64,000 nucleotides of DNA, from positions 4,121,875-4,185,874 of the forward strand of contig NC_133300.1 of the NCBI RefSeq assembly GCF_005239225.2, written 5' to 3'. The position numbers were made by a program, and so were the translations under genes. How positions within the stretch are numbered: position 1 is the stretch's first letter; the number at the start of each line of letters is the position of its first letter. The notes under the pieces are model-generated. The model saw nothing but the letters and a program-made list of their open reading frames with translations, was not told the origin of the DNA and searched no databases. Shown piece by piece: positions 37,568 through 49,362 of this stretch. Source of the DNA: Populus alba. Lineage: Eukaryota; Streptophyta; Magnoliopsida; Malpighiales; Salicaceae.

Positions 37568-40500
37568 TTGGTAGAAGTTGCTTTTTTAAGTTTTGGGGAT
37601 TTGTAGACATGTTTCATTTCATTTTTATATTCTAATCAGAAAATTGCCTCTCAACTCTAGTGAGCGTTGTAAAATGATTGTAACAGCCAAAGGAAAAAAA
37701 AAAGGGAATTTATTCTTGTCTTCAAGGTAATGTTTGGTACCAAATAATGAATGCAATTTAATAGAGAGGAACATATTCCTCTCTCCACTACAGGGCAATC
37801 ACATTCCATTACGATCTTCTAAATGTATCATAGTTTGAAGAGCAAGCATCATTTTTTCTTAAAGGCAATCTGTTAGTGCTTGATGCAGCATTAAATCAGG
37901 CACTTAATAGATTTAAGGTTAAATTTTATGGGACTGAATTTTAAGCTTAGAAATAGGACTTGGAAAGCCATATAAAATCAACTGCATGCTGTAATGCATG
38001 GGGATTTGAGGTGGAAGGGATGTTTTTATCTCCTAGTCATTTGTGGGTCATGTCTGCAGTTTATGGACAGAAGGTTTGCTTGTAACTTAGCAGCAATGAT
38101 GACAGCAGATTGGTTATTCTATTTTGAACCATGCCTTGGAAATGATAATGCGGCAAAATGAGGGTGATATTGGTAGAGGGTTATAATGTTCACTTCGCAA
38201 TCAGTGGCACTGATAATGAAATTAGGAACAATATTTTTTATTATGAGATTAACTGAATGGGCAGCTGTTTAAAGAGGTTGAGTCCAAGCATTCTATTTCT
38301 TTGGATGGCCTTTTTGCTTAGGTTGCGCCTTTTAGCCCATGGAACATGACAATCAACTCTGCTCTTTTGGTGCTCTGCAGTTTTTGCGCACTGTAACATA
38401 CCTTCATGCTTTTGATGCTTTAAATTCTGTTAGTCATTGAATCCTGATGCATTCAATGTTGACATGCATGTCATTTTTATTTCTATCAAACCTGTCGTAT
38501 AATCTTTCTTTCTTTGCATTGCATGACCAATTATGGTATTATATTATGTTGTGCATCATCATTCATCTTTACTGCTATCAAGTTTTTTCTCTTGCTGATT
38601 AGATGTATTTGTTTGTTTGTTGATGCTTAATGTTGAATGCCTGAACAGATGGCTATGCTTTCGTTGTTTAAATGCATGTTTCTTTTTATATGCTTATATT
38701 TTATGGTCATATGCCCCCCCTTTTTGTTTGCATTTCTATTATCTAAGCTTATATTTCTCTGTGACCGTGTAGCTCTTTCTTTTTCATGGACTTTTCATAT
38801 ATGTTACCAAAATTTAGGTTGGATTTGCTTAATTGCAACCATGAGATGTAATTGTACTTTGTAAGAGTTGGTTTTACATAAATATTTAAGACATCTGCTA
38901 TTGAATTTCCTGAAATATGGTCTACCAAGGATGTTTCCTAAAATGAGTCTTAATTTTGTTAAAAGGCCCTTGAAATCAATACACTCAATAACGTATGCCC
39001 TAGAAGTTTTTATAGATATAAAAAATGATGAGAGTTGATATATTGGAGCTCATTTTCACCTTTAAATAGACATTTACACTTATTTTTCAACTGTTTGCCC
39101 ATGCAAACTGAGTTGGAAGAACCGTATTGTCCTCTACATCAGACATTGACAGAATTAGAACCTAGTGCATCCATTCAAATGAACCATTTACTACAAAATG
39201 CTACACGAGGAGGAACTTAGTTCATGTTCGTGCTGTAGAAACTTGTATGGTTTCAAGGATAAGGAACTGCATAAACTACCTAGGTAAATGTAAGGTCTTT
39301 GAATAAGTGTCACAGCAGGCATCAAAAATGAAAACTCACGCTCCACAGCTATGTTCCGATTCGGTTAGATATTCTGTATTGGTAATCTTACTACTACTAT
39401 TCGAGTCAATTCCGAACATTAAACAACACTACTGAGTTTGTGATAGATAAATGAATTAATCACGATGGGAATTCATATTAGGTCGATTTTGTTAGGTCTG
39501 CAAATGTTGGATCTGTCCCACTTAAATTAATTTATAGGGCTGTTACTTGGAAATTTGTTTCTACTGGTTTCGCATGACAAAATTAGAGTTATTAGTATTT
39601 GAAAAGTTTCCCTCCCCAAATATGCGAAGAGACAAAACTGAATTATTGTCGGTGACTGGAGATCCTTTGTCCTCTAAAGTATATACATTTGATACAAAGC
39701 TTAGCTAAAGATGAATCAGCCCTTTTCTTTTCACTACACTTTTCTTGTTTTTGATTCCAGATTCAGTCTAACATAAACTAATTAGTTTAGGGTTTTCTAA
39801 TGTAAAGAAAAACAGTTAGGTAGAGCTTGTTAATTATTCGATTCTGCTTTAGCTTATGAAATGAACTCAGAACAGTGCAGAGCAAACTTTAGAACCTCGC
39901 ATGGACAATCAAAAAGGGATAAGCGACAGATTTTGCAAGAAATGTCTGTATTGATCCGTGTTCATCTTTAATTGAGATTGTTATAGATTTTATTAGATCC
40001 CCATTATTTCAAGAATCAAGACCATCCCTTGGCTCTTGGACAGGAACATAAATGCAACAGCCTGGGAGCTGCTAAAATCCTTCTTGGTTTTTGGACGTGC
40101 TTTACCAGGACTCAATTTCATCAGCTGTCATTGGAAATCTTCCTGCGCTCAACCCAATTAGCTAGCAGTCATTCTAGTTCACTGGGTATTTCCAAGTATC
40201 CAGTTCTTCCTTTATCTCTCGTGCGTGTGAGAGAGGAATGTAAGGAGAGGCAAAACCTTAATATATTTGGCTGCAAACAGCTTTTGAGGACTGTTACCGC
40301 TTTGTGTTTATTCCGAAAGGCAATCAGGGCACTTCAGATATTGTAACGATAACAACGAACATTGTCAATCATCGGTCTAGCGTTCTGTTTTAGCAAATTC
40401 TCAGAATCGAGTGCAATTAGAGGTCAATATTCCACTTTCTATTAATGATTTGTTTTAGCAAACAGGCTTTGGCTATAGTTCTAACCTGTATATTTTGAAC

Positions 40501-40822
40501 AATCATATCATGGTAGAATGGTAGTAATGAGAATCCAATTTCAGCTCCCAGCAAATACCAACATGCTCGTTCCTAGTTATTTTCAGTTGGTTTTGCTGTT
40601 CGCATATCGATTTTCGTGTATCTCGACTAAGGCTCCATTTGACCATTATAGTTTCTTGAAATCTTGATCAAGAAAAAGCTTTAATTTTATAGGTTTTTTA
40701 AAATTTATATTTCTCTACTCGCAACTATAAAAAGTACCAGACATGCTAAATCTTCTGTCTCATCAAAGCGAGGCAGACGACGTTGGTCAATTCATATCGA
40801 TCAAAACTATCCGGACCCGCAA

Positions 40823-41062
40823 TTATGGCAGTGATGGCAATTGCTGGAGGTGCCTTCTAGCAGTGGCACTTGAAGCTCCTTGATGTGGTGTGGTGTCATT
40901 TTCTGCTCGAGCAGAGTAAAGAATTGACATAAATTTGGGGTGAGATCTGGCTGATAGCCTCCTATCCCAGAAGAATTTGATACTTTTCCTGTTTGTTAAA
41001 TGAGCTGTTGTCATATAATTAAGTAGGAAACAAATGCTAAGCATATAAAGGAGGAGCATATT
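40823..41062 (-). CDS. Candidate small secreted peptide precursor, unrecognised
   Basis: From the ATG at 41062 the minus strand encodes 79 aa: MLLLYMLSICFLLNYMTTA, a convincing signal peptide, then a basic stretch (SIKFFWDRRLSARSHPK) and a C-terminus ending ARRHLQQLPSLP. The frame is open further up to a Met at 41212, but that extension would bury the signal peptide, so the inner Met is preferred. A GA-rich tract (complement of 41438-41476) lies about 380 bases upstream, as in plant leaders. The size and layout suit a plant peptide hormone precursor. I see no CLE, IDA, CEP, RGF or PSK motif. It could be chance. Confidence 0.25.
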   Translation of the reverse strand, partial: NMLLLYMLSICFLLNYMTTAHLTNRKSIKFFWDRRLSARSHPKFMSILYSARAENDTTPHQGASSATARRHLQQLPSLP

Positions 41063-41437
41063 TCCATGTCTGTGGCCTATGTGCCTGTCCCTGTGCCTGT
41101 GACTGGAAGTGAGAAATGGCAGTGATGGGCGTCTTTGAGCACCTGATGAGGATTTCGTTTTTGTGTTGTGTAGGTGAGTGGAGCCCTGTTTTCCTCTCAA
41201 AGTGGCATCCATCCGTACAGAATCAACCTCTAGGATTGGCTATTCTGCCTGTAAATATCAAGGAGGAAGTGCAAGATCAAAGCTGTCTGGTGTTTGGAGG
41301 ATTGGGTTGGGTTGACTTTGTTTGTAGTCAATTCAGGAAATGTAAATGGGTTTTGTCCCCCTCTCTCAACATGATGCCATCGGATTTTTTCTTTTCCTTC
41401 TTTCTTTCAATGATTTGATTTCTTCTAGCTGCTGAGG

Positions 41438-41476
41438 CTCTCTCTCTCCCTCTCCCTCTCCTCTCCCTCTCTCTCC
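41438..41476. repeat. CT/CCCTCT-rich microsatellite
   Basis: CTCTCTCTCCC and CCTCTCCC units over about 40 bases. Confidence 0.9.
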
Positions 41477-41929
41477 AGACTCGTACTGGTATCCTATTAG
41501 CCAAATTTAGTTCAGGTTTGAACATTAATTTAACTAAATTCGAGTTATTCATACGTTATTTGATTGATTTGGTGAGACTTCGTGAGATTTATTGAGTTCA
41601 TTTTAAAGAATTTTTTTATATAAATTTTTACTCAAAAACAGTATTATTTTAAAATTGATGCTTGGGTCCTATCTCGTCGGATCGGAGCTAATAATTGCTA
41701 AGAAGGACACCTTGAAGGTTCAAGACTTCAAGTTATTCGGCAAGATTTTTTAACCTACCTGCCAAGTGAAATAACCGAGGCTCTCAACTGCTTTCCCCAG
41801 CAGCAGTATAATTAATTTTGAATACAAAACATTAAATTGAATCAAACATCTAAAAATCAAGAGAACATTGGGCTTTTTTTTCTCTTTCAAATTAGCGCAG
41901 GAAACATAAAACATCGATGGAATACGTTT

Positions 41930-42320
41930 TGACTTTTTTTTTTTTTTTTGAAATAACATTTTTATTTTCTTGCGTTTTAGAAGCGCAATAAAATGAAAAT
42001 CCAATTATCTGACTTAACTGATCGACTAATTTGTAATCATTAGTGACACTAGTTGATCATTTCACATAAAAACCATGATTTTATAAACTAATGAGATAGA
42101 TCTAAGTTTAAAAAAAGGTTTGATCACGTCATACTAAAATAACAAATTAAAATGACCACTATTTTTTATATGACTGTTGGATTGGGTTCAAGTGTTTACA
42201 GAAGTTTTTGGAGATTGTTTTTACTAACAAACCAATTGGTTAAGTCAAATAATTGTACTTTCATCTTATCGCGTTTCAGAAACACGATATTTATTAAATA
42301 CCATTATTCTAAAACACGAC
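41930..42320. mobile_element. Small inverted-repeat (MITE-like) element
   Basis: The left arm near 41969-42030 (GCGTTTTAGAAGCGCAATAA, then AATCCAATTATCTGACTTAA) is matched in reverse complement by the right arm near 42225-42290, whose complement reads GTGTTTCTGAAACGCGATAA, then GTACAATTATTTGACTTAA. The arms are about 60-70 bases and imperfect. No coding capacity between them. Exact ends and target duplication not determined. Confidence 0.6.
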
Positions 42321-43098
42321 AATGCTTTTAGAGAATAAAACACATCTTAATTAGTTACAAAATAACACGATTGTACATGTTGTTTATACCGACAATAAAC
42401 GTTTTCACGTGTAAAATTATACACTGTTTTTTTCTTAGAATCCCACTCTGTTATTATTGTTGTTATCGTTGTTGTTGTATCACTTTTTTTTCTCCTCAAC
42501 ACATAAAATTTTTCCCTTAGATAATAATTATTTCACCCAGCTGGAGAATTTATGCGATTCGTCACTGAGTTGACATTTCATGTATCAATTTATTATTTTA
42601 TTTCGACCAAAATTTAAGTTAAATTTTTAAAAGTTTATTATCTCCATCTTAAACCATCTTTCTTTTTTATTATCATTTCTTCAATCAGACATTTTTCATT
42701 TTTGATTTATCAATTTTAGGTAAGGGGTTTGCTTGAAAATATATATAAAAAATAAAAAGCACATGCATTAGTTTTTGTCTTTAGTTTTAGTATTGTGCCA
42801 GTAATTATTTTTTTAAAATATTTTTTGTTTAGAAATATATGAAAATAATATATATTTTTTATTTTATAAAATTTATTTTTAATATCTATGTTAATAGTTA
42901 AAACAATATAAAATATAAAAAAAATAATTAAAATTTTAAAATGAATAGATAAAAATTTAAAACACAAAATCAATTAAGTTATTGGGCTCTTCTATCTGCA
43001 GACGATGAGACGACGAACAAACAAAACCAAGAAACTAAAAGCAGAACACATCTTAATAAGCAAGAGAAACCTACACAAAATTTAGAATACACAGAGAC

Positions 43099-46000
43099 AT
43101 GGGTTTGGATTCAGTGGGAGATTTAGCTCTCAACATAATCTTAACAAAATTGGGTCCAAAAGAGACAGCAAAAGTATCATCTGTAAGCAAGAGGTTCAAG
43201 GATTTAGCCTCTGAGGAATCTCTCTGGTCATTATTTTGCCTTCGAGATCTAGATCTATCTGCCCCTCTTGACCATCATGGAAACCCTTTACCCTCTTTTA
43301 AGGTAATAGACAATACATCCAATCATTTTTTCTTTCTGGGTTCTTATTAGTTTTTCTATATATGATGAACATTTGGTAAAGTTTGGAACCTTACAGTTAG
43401 TTCTTGCTGTTGAAGAAATTTGTTGAAGTTTGGAACTTTATAGGGTGTTGATTGTACAGAAGTGTTTGTCAAAATGTGGCATTTGGAATTGGAATCAATT
43501 CATTGATTTGCCCCCTGGACTTGTAGCTTGCTTGTTTGCTTTTGTTAATGATTTTTACTTTCTGGGTCTTTGTTTTTGCTCGAAAAAAAAGTTTGAAGCT
43601 TTGTAGTGTTGTTTGTACTAGATTGTTTGTCAAGATGTGGAATTTGGAATGGTAATCAATCATATGCTTTGTCTTGTGAATTTGCTTTTGTGGCTGATAT
43701 CTTTGTTGACATGTATACAAACAAAACGGAAATATGGTTTTTTTTTGTTAATTCTTATGAGAATCACTTGTTGATCTCAAAATATGATAAATTGGGTGGG
43801 ATGGCGTCCAGCTTTACTTTCATCGAGTTGAAAAGCTGAAACTTTTCAACATGTGTGCATATTTTCAAAGTTCTATTGGGTATGTTTTGCTCATTTGCTT
43901 TTACAAGAATTTAGTGGACTTTGTGTGTTATTCATGTAAATCCCTGGATAGAGATTACTGAAAGAGGGTCTCTAGTTGATGGCCCTAACCCTTAAGTTGT
44001 AGCTTGGACTAATGCCTTGTTTGTTAATTTTGGCACGTATTTTGGAATCATCCTATTGCATCATACATGTTTACACTCTCTCTCTCTCCAGGCAACTTAT
44101 AAGTTATGGAGAGAAGCTTTTTGCATGTATCCATGGTCCCTTGTAAAGCGAGTTAAAAGTTGTTGGGACAGACTCAATAGCTGGTTCACCACAAACTTTC
44201 CTGAAGTTAAAGCTACTCTTGGAAGGGGTGCATCAGAAGGTGAGATTCAAGAGCTTGAAAGAATTTTGAAAGTTAAGCTGCCTCTTCCCACGAGGCTTCT
44301 CTACCGCTTTCATGATGGTCAAAACTTAACAGGTGAAAATTTGAACACTGATGCGGCTGACTGTCTATTGGGCCTGATAGGTGGCTACTGTTTTTATGAT
44401 CACTTGGTTAATGTCTACTTATTACCCCTACATGAGGTGATCTTGGAAACACGGGAGATAGTACGCCACCTGGACTTACCCAATGGATCACAGTTTATTG
44501 TTGTTGCTGCCTCATCCTCATACATTGGAAAGTTTTTCTTCCTGAACTGTTCTGATGGCCAACTTTATGTTGGGACTCAGAATCTTCTGACAATTGGAGA
44601 AATGATCCCATGTGTACCTCAGACATTAATTAGTCCAGTCCATGATTTCAACATTGACCAACAACAGGATGCTATGTTGTTATGGCTAGAAGAGCATGGC
44701 CATCGCTTGCACAATGGCATGATCAAACTTCGGGATGAAGGAAATATCAAAAGTATCTCTCTTTTTCCAGAAGAATCTCCTCTCTGCTCAACTGCTGTAA
44801 CCAATGGTGTAAAGGTAAGCAATTGAATATGGCCATGCACACATAGTTTTATATCAGGGTGTTTATTTTCTTCTTTTCTCCTCTTCAAGCTCGGGGTATG
44901 ATTTTTTGTTCCTTGTGCAGCAAGGTTTGTCGAAAATATATGGTTGTCAAATTTATTTGGAATGTACAACTTAATATCATGTGTTTATTTCCAAAGTAAT
45001 AACTAACAAACATGTTTTTGGCTCTTTAGCAATATGTTTATTCATACCTGTCTTTGTTAACGTATTGCTACTGCAATTTTTGTTTGCATACACTGTCTCC
45101 CCTACTGGAATTATGACTATCATTATCACTTTTGCAAGAAATATGAGAAAATTTTACATTTCTTTCATACTTGTGTATATTTACTTTTATTCCTTATATA
45201 AATAGTTCTGTATCAGATCAAAAGAGCTTTTAATTGTTTCCAGGTCCGCGCATCTGCTATTTTTGTGCCAGAGGCTGTTGATCTCTCTAGAAAATACTTG
45301 TTTGCTTATTCAATCCGCATGTCCCTTCCACCAGAAGGATGCATCATCAATGGAATGCGCTTCAGCTCTTGCCAACTGCATTTGAGGCACTGGGTTATCA
45401 GAGCCGATGATACTGTCGTATCTAATGTCAATTCAGAGGCTGTGATAGGCAAGGTATCACTTAAGAATTTCTTGGGTTGATATTGCTAACTTATTTCGAA
45501 TGAGATTTTTATTTTTGTTTCTTGGGTAAATATTTGGAGTTTGAACTGCACTTGATCAATCTTTTTTTCCCTTATCTTTTCACTTTGTTCGTAGACTTCT
45601 CAAGGTCCACCTGTGTGGCCTTCTAGATGCAACAATTGGGAGCTTCTAAAAGGGCCTACTGGTGACAAAGTCGATGATTTGAATCTTATGTAATGCTTAG
45701 TTTCCCTTGATTTAAGACAGCTTCTGGGGAGAGTGCACATGACCTTACTGAATCTAATGGATTTTGTGCTGAACATGGATTAGCCATTGTAATATCTACC
45801 TTCTAGCAACTTGTACATGGTTGTCCACCCTTTCCTGGACAGCCAAACTCCAGAAAAGAGATGAATGCATGATAATATTTTATTTTCTTGGATTTAATCA
45901 ACATGAGCTTAGGTAATGGAAAAATCATACTGTACTATTGCAACTTCTTGGTCCAAACAAGGAAGGGAAAAAATAGGAACTGCTGTAGTTCCTCTTGGTA

Positions 46001-47187
46001 TTTTCTGACTCTGCCCATTTGCGAGTTTGATTTCTAGGTAACTGATCTCCATGGATAATATGCTGTGAACTGGGAATTCACAGTGACAATCATGACATAA
46101 AAGAAGAACTTCTCTGTGCCTACATATGAAGCAGTTTTTGAAAGGGAAAAAAAGTGAATTTAGTAACTTGTTTGCTGTATGTTAAATTTATAAATCCACA
46201 CCATGATGCCTTGTTTCATGTTTGGAAAATGTGCAGAATCTCAGACTTATCTTTTATGTTTGCAGTTCCCACTCTTGCTTCCAGGTGAGAAAGAATTTGT
46301 TTATGAGAGTTGCACACCTCTGCGATCTCCTACTGGCTCTGTTGAAGGTTCTTTCACATTTGTCCCTGGCAGGTATTCCGCATGGATCCATGATATCCTC
46401 TGAGTTACATTGCTTTCAAATCTTTACAGGAGCAGGGATTGTAAATCCTAGATGTATTTGAGATGATCTTGCAAAAATGACCTGCTTTCTTTTTATAATG
46501 ACATTCTATTGCTATGTGGATTTGCCACACTATTGATTTTTGAGTTATCACATGACAGAAACACTTAAATCTCATATACCAGAATCTGGTAGAGATAATT
46601 ATCATTAAATGTATCTGTTGAAGCACTCCAGGCCGTGCCCTCAAAACTCACATATCGTTATGCTTGATTCATGTTTGCAGTGGCATGGAAGTGAAGTCTT
46701 TTGAATTTTTGTAGCCTTGTGATTTCTAAAACCTATTTAATGGGGTTTTATCATTGAACAGGAAATATGAACACTGCTTATCTTAGTCTAATCATTGAAC
46801 AAGAAATTTGAAAACTGCTCAAGGAAGTGAAGTCTTTTGAATTTTTGTAGCTTTGTGATTGCTAAAACCTATTTAATGGGGTTTTATCATTGAACAGGAA
46901 ATTTGAAAACTGCTTATCTTAGTTTAATCATTGAACAAGAAATTTAAAAACTGCTCATCTTAGTCTGACAATGATATTAGCAATAATAATCACATCTTTC
47001 TTACAGTAGTTTCTAATGCAAAACTATGTTGCTTTGTTTCCTTGTTTGTAATTCTTTTTTCCTTTTGTTTCTTCGTTTTTAATTCTATTTTCGTTTTGGT
47101 TCCTCAAGATTGACAGATCCACAAGGAAGGCCATTTGAAGCTGAAGTTGCCCGGTTTCCCCTCCAACTGCCAGACTACATTTTCTGA
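43099..47187 (+). CDS. SKIP16: F-box protein SKIP16 (F-box, SUKH/SMI1-KNR4, ApaG), 5 exons
   Basis: Exons: 43099-43302, 44092-44814, 45244-45453, 46266-46372, 47109-47187; 440 aa, close to the 436 aa of Arabidopsis SKIP16. An F-box (about residues 2-48, LALNIILTKLGPKETAKVSS..WSLF) would bind ASK1/SKP1 in an SCF ubiquitin ligase. A SUKH (SMI1/KNR4) domain follows at about 115-250 (EIQELERILKVKLP, LLYRFHDGQN, LLGLIGGYCFYDH). An ApaG domain fills the C-terminus (about 310-440: RYLFAYSIRM-like start KYLFAYSIRM, HWVIRADD, FVYESCTPL, GSFTFVPG). The same order is found in animal FBXO3. Target proteins are not known to me. A possible alternative exon lies in intron 3 (45595-45693), and intron 4 carries a tandem duplication. 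Confidence 0.95.
46687..46958. repeat. 136-bp tandem duplication in SKIP16 intron 4
   Basis: GGAAGTGAAGTCTTTTGAAT at 46687 recurs at 46823 and the copies stay nearly identical to about 46958. Each unit also contains two copies of a shorter word (ATCATTGAACA, AGAAATTTGAAAACTGCT), so it is a nested duplication. Confidence 0.9.
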
Positions 47188-47309
47188 TGATCGTTCACCA
47201 GGTTGAAAGTCCTCAATAAAGAACAATCGTTTCCTTGTTAATAATTGTAACAAAGCCCTGGTGTCTTGGAAAAAACCTTATTGCATTTCCTGCCGGGAAA
47301 ACACATTTC

Positions 47310-48190
47310 ATTACACAACTCCAAAACCAAAATCCCAGTTCAAAACCAACATCCAGAAGCAGAAACTTTAGCTAAAAAGTGTCTCCCTCCATGTCTTCCA
47401 AACTTTAGTTTCTGGCAAATAGAAGAAATAGAAGACCCAAACTACCAATGTGGATCCCGCAAGGAAGAAAAGGCTGACTCCATGTGAGCAACTGTGGCGC
47501 AATAACAAGAATACTATAGCAATCACAGCAAAAATAATCCTAACAAAAATACTGGTAATCACTGCAAAAATAATCTTACTGCGGCTCCTACAATGATGCC
47601 TGCTGCCTCATCAGAAGGATCTCTGACAGTAAACCCAGGTAATTGTTCCTAGCCTTGCTGAAGAGCTGGCTGAAAAAAATGAAAGTAGTATTAGAGCTCC
47701 GAACAACTTTGATATGCCTTCGCAACTATTTTTTCAATATGCCTTCGCAAATATTTTTTCTGCAAATGATTTGCAGAAATGGTAGTTGCCAAGGTACGTG
47801 AGAAGTTGTTGGGTGTTCTAGCACTACATGCCTTCATGATAGTATTTTTTTGAGCTTGCTTTTAATTGGGGTTAGGGCCTATTCCTTGGGTTTGTATCTA
47901 AGAGATCCTTCGACGAGGAAGCAACAGGCAAAGAGCATCACTATGGGAGTCACATTGAGTAAGATTATTTCTGTAGTGTTATTGTCATTGCACTAGAATT
48001 TCTCCAATGGAGTTTGCTTCTTCTTCCTTGCAGGCCCCCCCTTGGTAGCTCGGGCCTTCTGTTTCTTCTATCTGCCAATGGAGTTGACTTCTTCTTCCTT
48101 GCGGGTTCCACCATGGTAGCTCGGGCCTTCTGTTTCTTCTATCAGAAGACAGGGAGACAGTCCTTGGTTTTGGAGTGTTGGGTGGTCATG
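47310..48190. mobile_element. Large foldback element with ~400-bp inverted arms
   Basis: Sequence on the left is repeated in reverse complement on the right around a centre near 47750. Pairs: ACTCCAAAACCAA (about 47322) with TTGGTTTTGGAGTG (about 48165); AGAAGAAATAGAAG (47421) with TTCTGTTTCTTCT (about 48067 and 48138); GCAAAAATAATCTTACT (to 47580) with AGTAAGATTATTTC (47958); GAAGGATCTCT (47614) with AGAGATCCTTC (47900). The loop has a two-copy ATATGCCTTCGCAA repeat and the palindrome CTGCAAATGATTTGCAG. No target duplication was found. It begins about 120 bases after the SKIP16 stop codon. Confidence 0.75.
48004..48142. repeat. 71-bp tandem duplication in the right arm of the foldback
   Basis: CCAATGGAGTTTGCTTCTTC at 48004 recurs at 48075, and both units end in GGGCCTTCTGTTTCTTCTAT. 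The left arm has one matching unit. Confidence 0.85.
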
Positions 48191-48639
48191 GTACCAGTAG
48201 GATCTCTTAACATGAACACAATAAGATGGTGAGGTACATGAAACGACACAACTTTCCTCATCTTATGTAAGATGCTGGGAGGGAATATTATTTTGATAAA
48301 TACTCTAAAACTCAATTGGAGTCTCAACTCTCAAGAACTGTGAGCAAGTTCAGTAAATTTTACTTTAGAATTCTATGGAGGTGGTAGGGTTTGTTATTGT
48401 TATGATGATATTTGTTTTTTTAAAGTATTTTTTATTTTAAAATATTTTAAAATTAATTTGAAGAAAAAAATTAAAATTTTTAAAGGAAGCGGCATGGATG
48501 CAAAGAAATACAGGATGGATTTATTTTTATTCAATTATTTTTTCTCAATTTAATTTTATAAAATTTACGTATTATACAAGGCAAAACGACTACTTGATAT
48601 CTTTGACTGTGAACAACCTCCCCCACATGCAAGATTATT

Positions 48640-48790
48640 ATTTTTAAAGTAATTTTTATTTAAAAATATATTAAAATAATTTTTTTTTTTTACAATTAGC
48701 CTATTAAAACAATTAAAAAATATTAATTTAAAATATTCTTAAAAAAATTAAATTTATAAAAAAACATAGTTTTATCACAGTACAGAAAAA
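48640..48790. repeat. AT-rich MITE-like repeat
   Basis: Core words ATATTAAAATAATTTTT, CCTATTAAAACAATTAAAA and AATATTAATTTAAAATA match the dispersed AT-rich family; a partial copy precedes it at about 48400-48480. Confidence 0.5.
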
Positions 48791-49242
48791 AGTCAATAGA
48801 TTCTACTGACCGTGTGGTGTGAATTATTTTAATTTTTTCCATTTTATTATTTAATTTTATCTTTTTAAATACAGTTGAAAGTGTAGAAAACGGGGGTCTG
48901 AAACATCCTAGTCATAATAAAATAGTCTTCTTCTCACATGGAATTTGGCTTCTAGAAATTCCAAATGAACCCACAAAGATAGAACCTTCCAAGGATGACA
49001 CGTGCAATTGTCGCAAACATACCATGAGAAGGTGCATTTCAACTTATTCCCCCATTTACTCTCTTAAGAAATCTTCCTTTTAAATTAAATTTAATTAATA
49101 TTTCAGTACAGAAAAGATAAATACAGAAAACACAAATATTGTCACAACCTAACCCAAAACTTAACCCAAAATATATATTTGCATTATATAGATATATACA
49201 GAAATATTTAAAATTTTTAAAATTTAATATAATATATATATC

Positions 49243-49362
49243 TTAATATTTACATAATGCAATAAAATATATACATATTTTAATATTAATGTAACACAAC
49301 TGGGATCACAACCGGTTCAAATATATACATATTTTAATATTTACATAATGCAATAAAATATA
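49243..49362. repeat. Direct repeat, about 92-bp spacing
   Basis: TAATATTTACATAATGCAAT at 49243 recurs from 49336, each followed by AAAATATAT. The spacer holds ACAACTGGGATCACAACCGG. Confidence 0.7.

Larger units (their letters stand above)
36831..43098. other. Intergenic region between FPA and SKIP16
   Basis: About 6 kb with no recognised gene. It includes local duplications (37094-37260 weak, 37464-37567 clear), a candidate minus-strand peptide gene (40823-41062), a CT tract, an inverted-repeat element near 41930-42320 and AT-rich DNA up to the SKIP16 leader. The frames at 37259-37543, 38637-38864 and 40029-40346 gave nothing recognisable. Confidence 0.55.

Noticed and set aside
40029..40346. 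105-codon plus-strand frame between FPA and SKIP16
   Set aside because: No signal peptide, no known motif, no splice context; not recognised.
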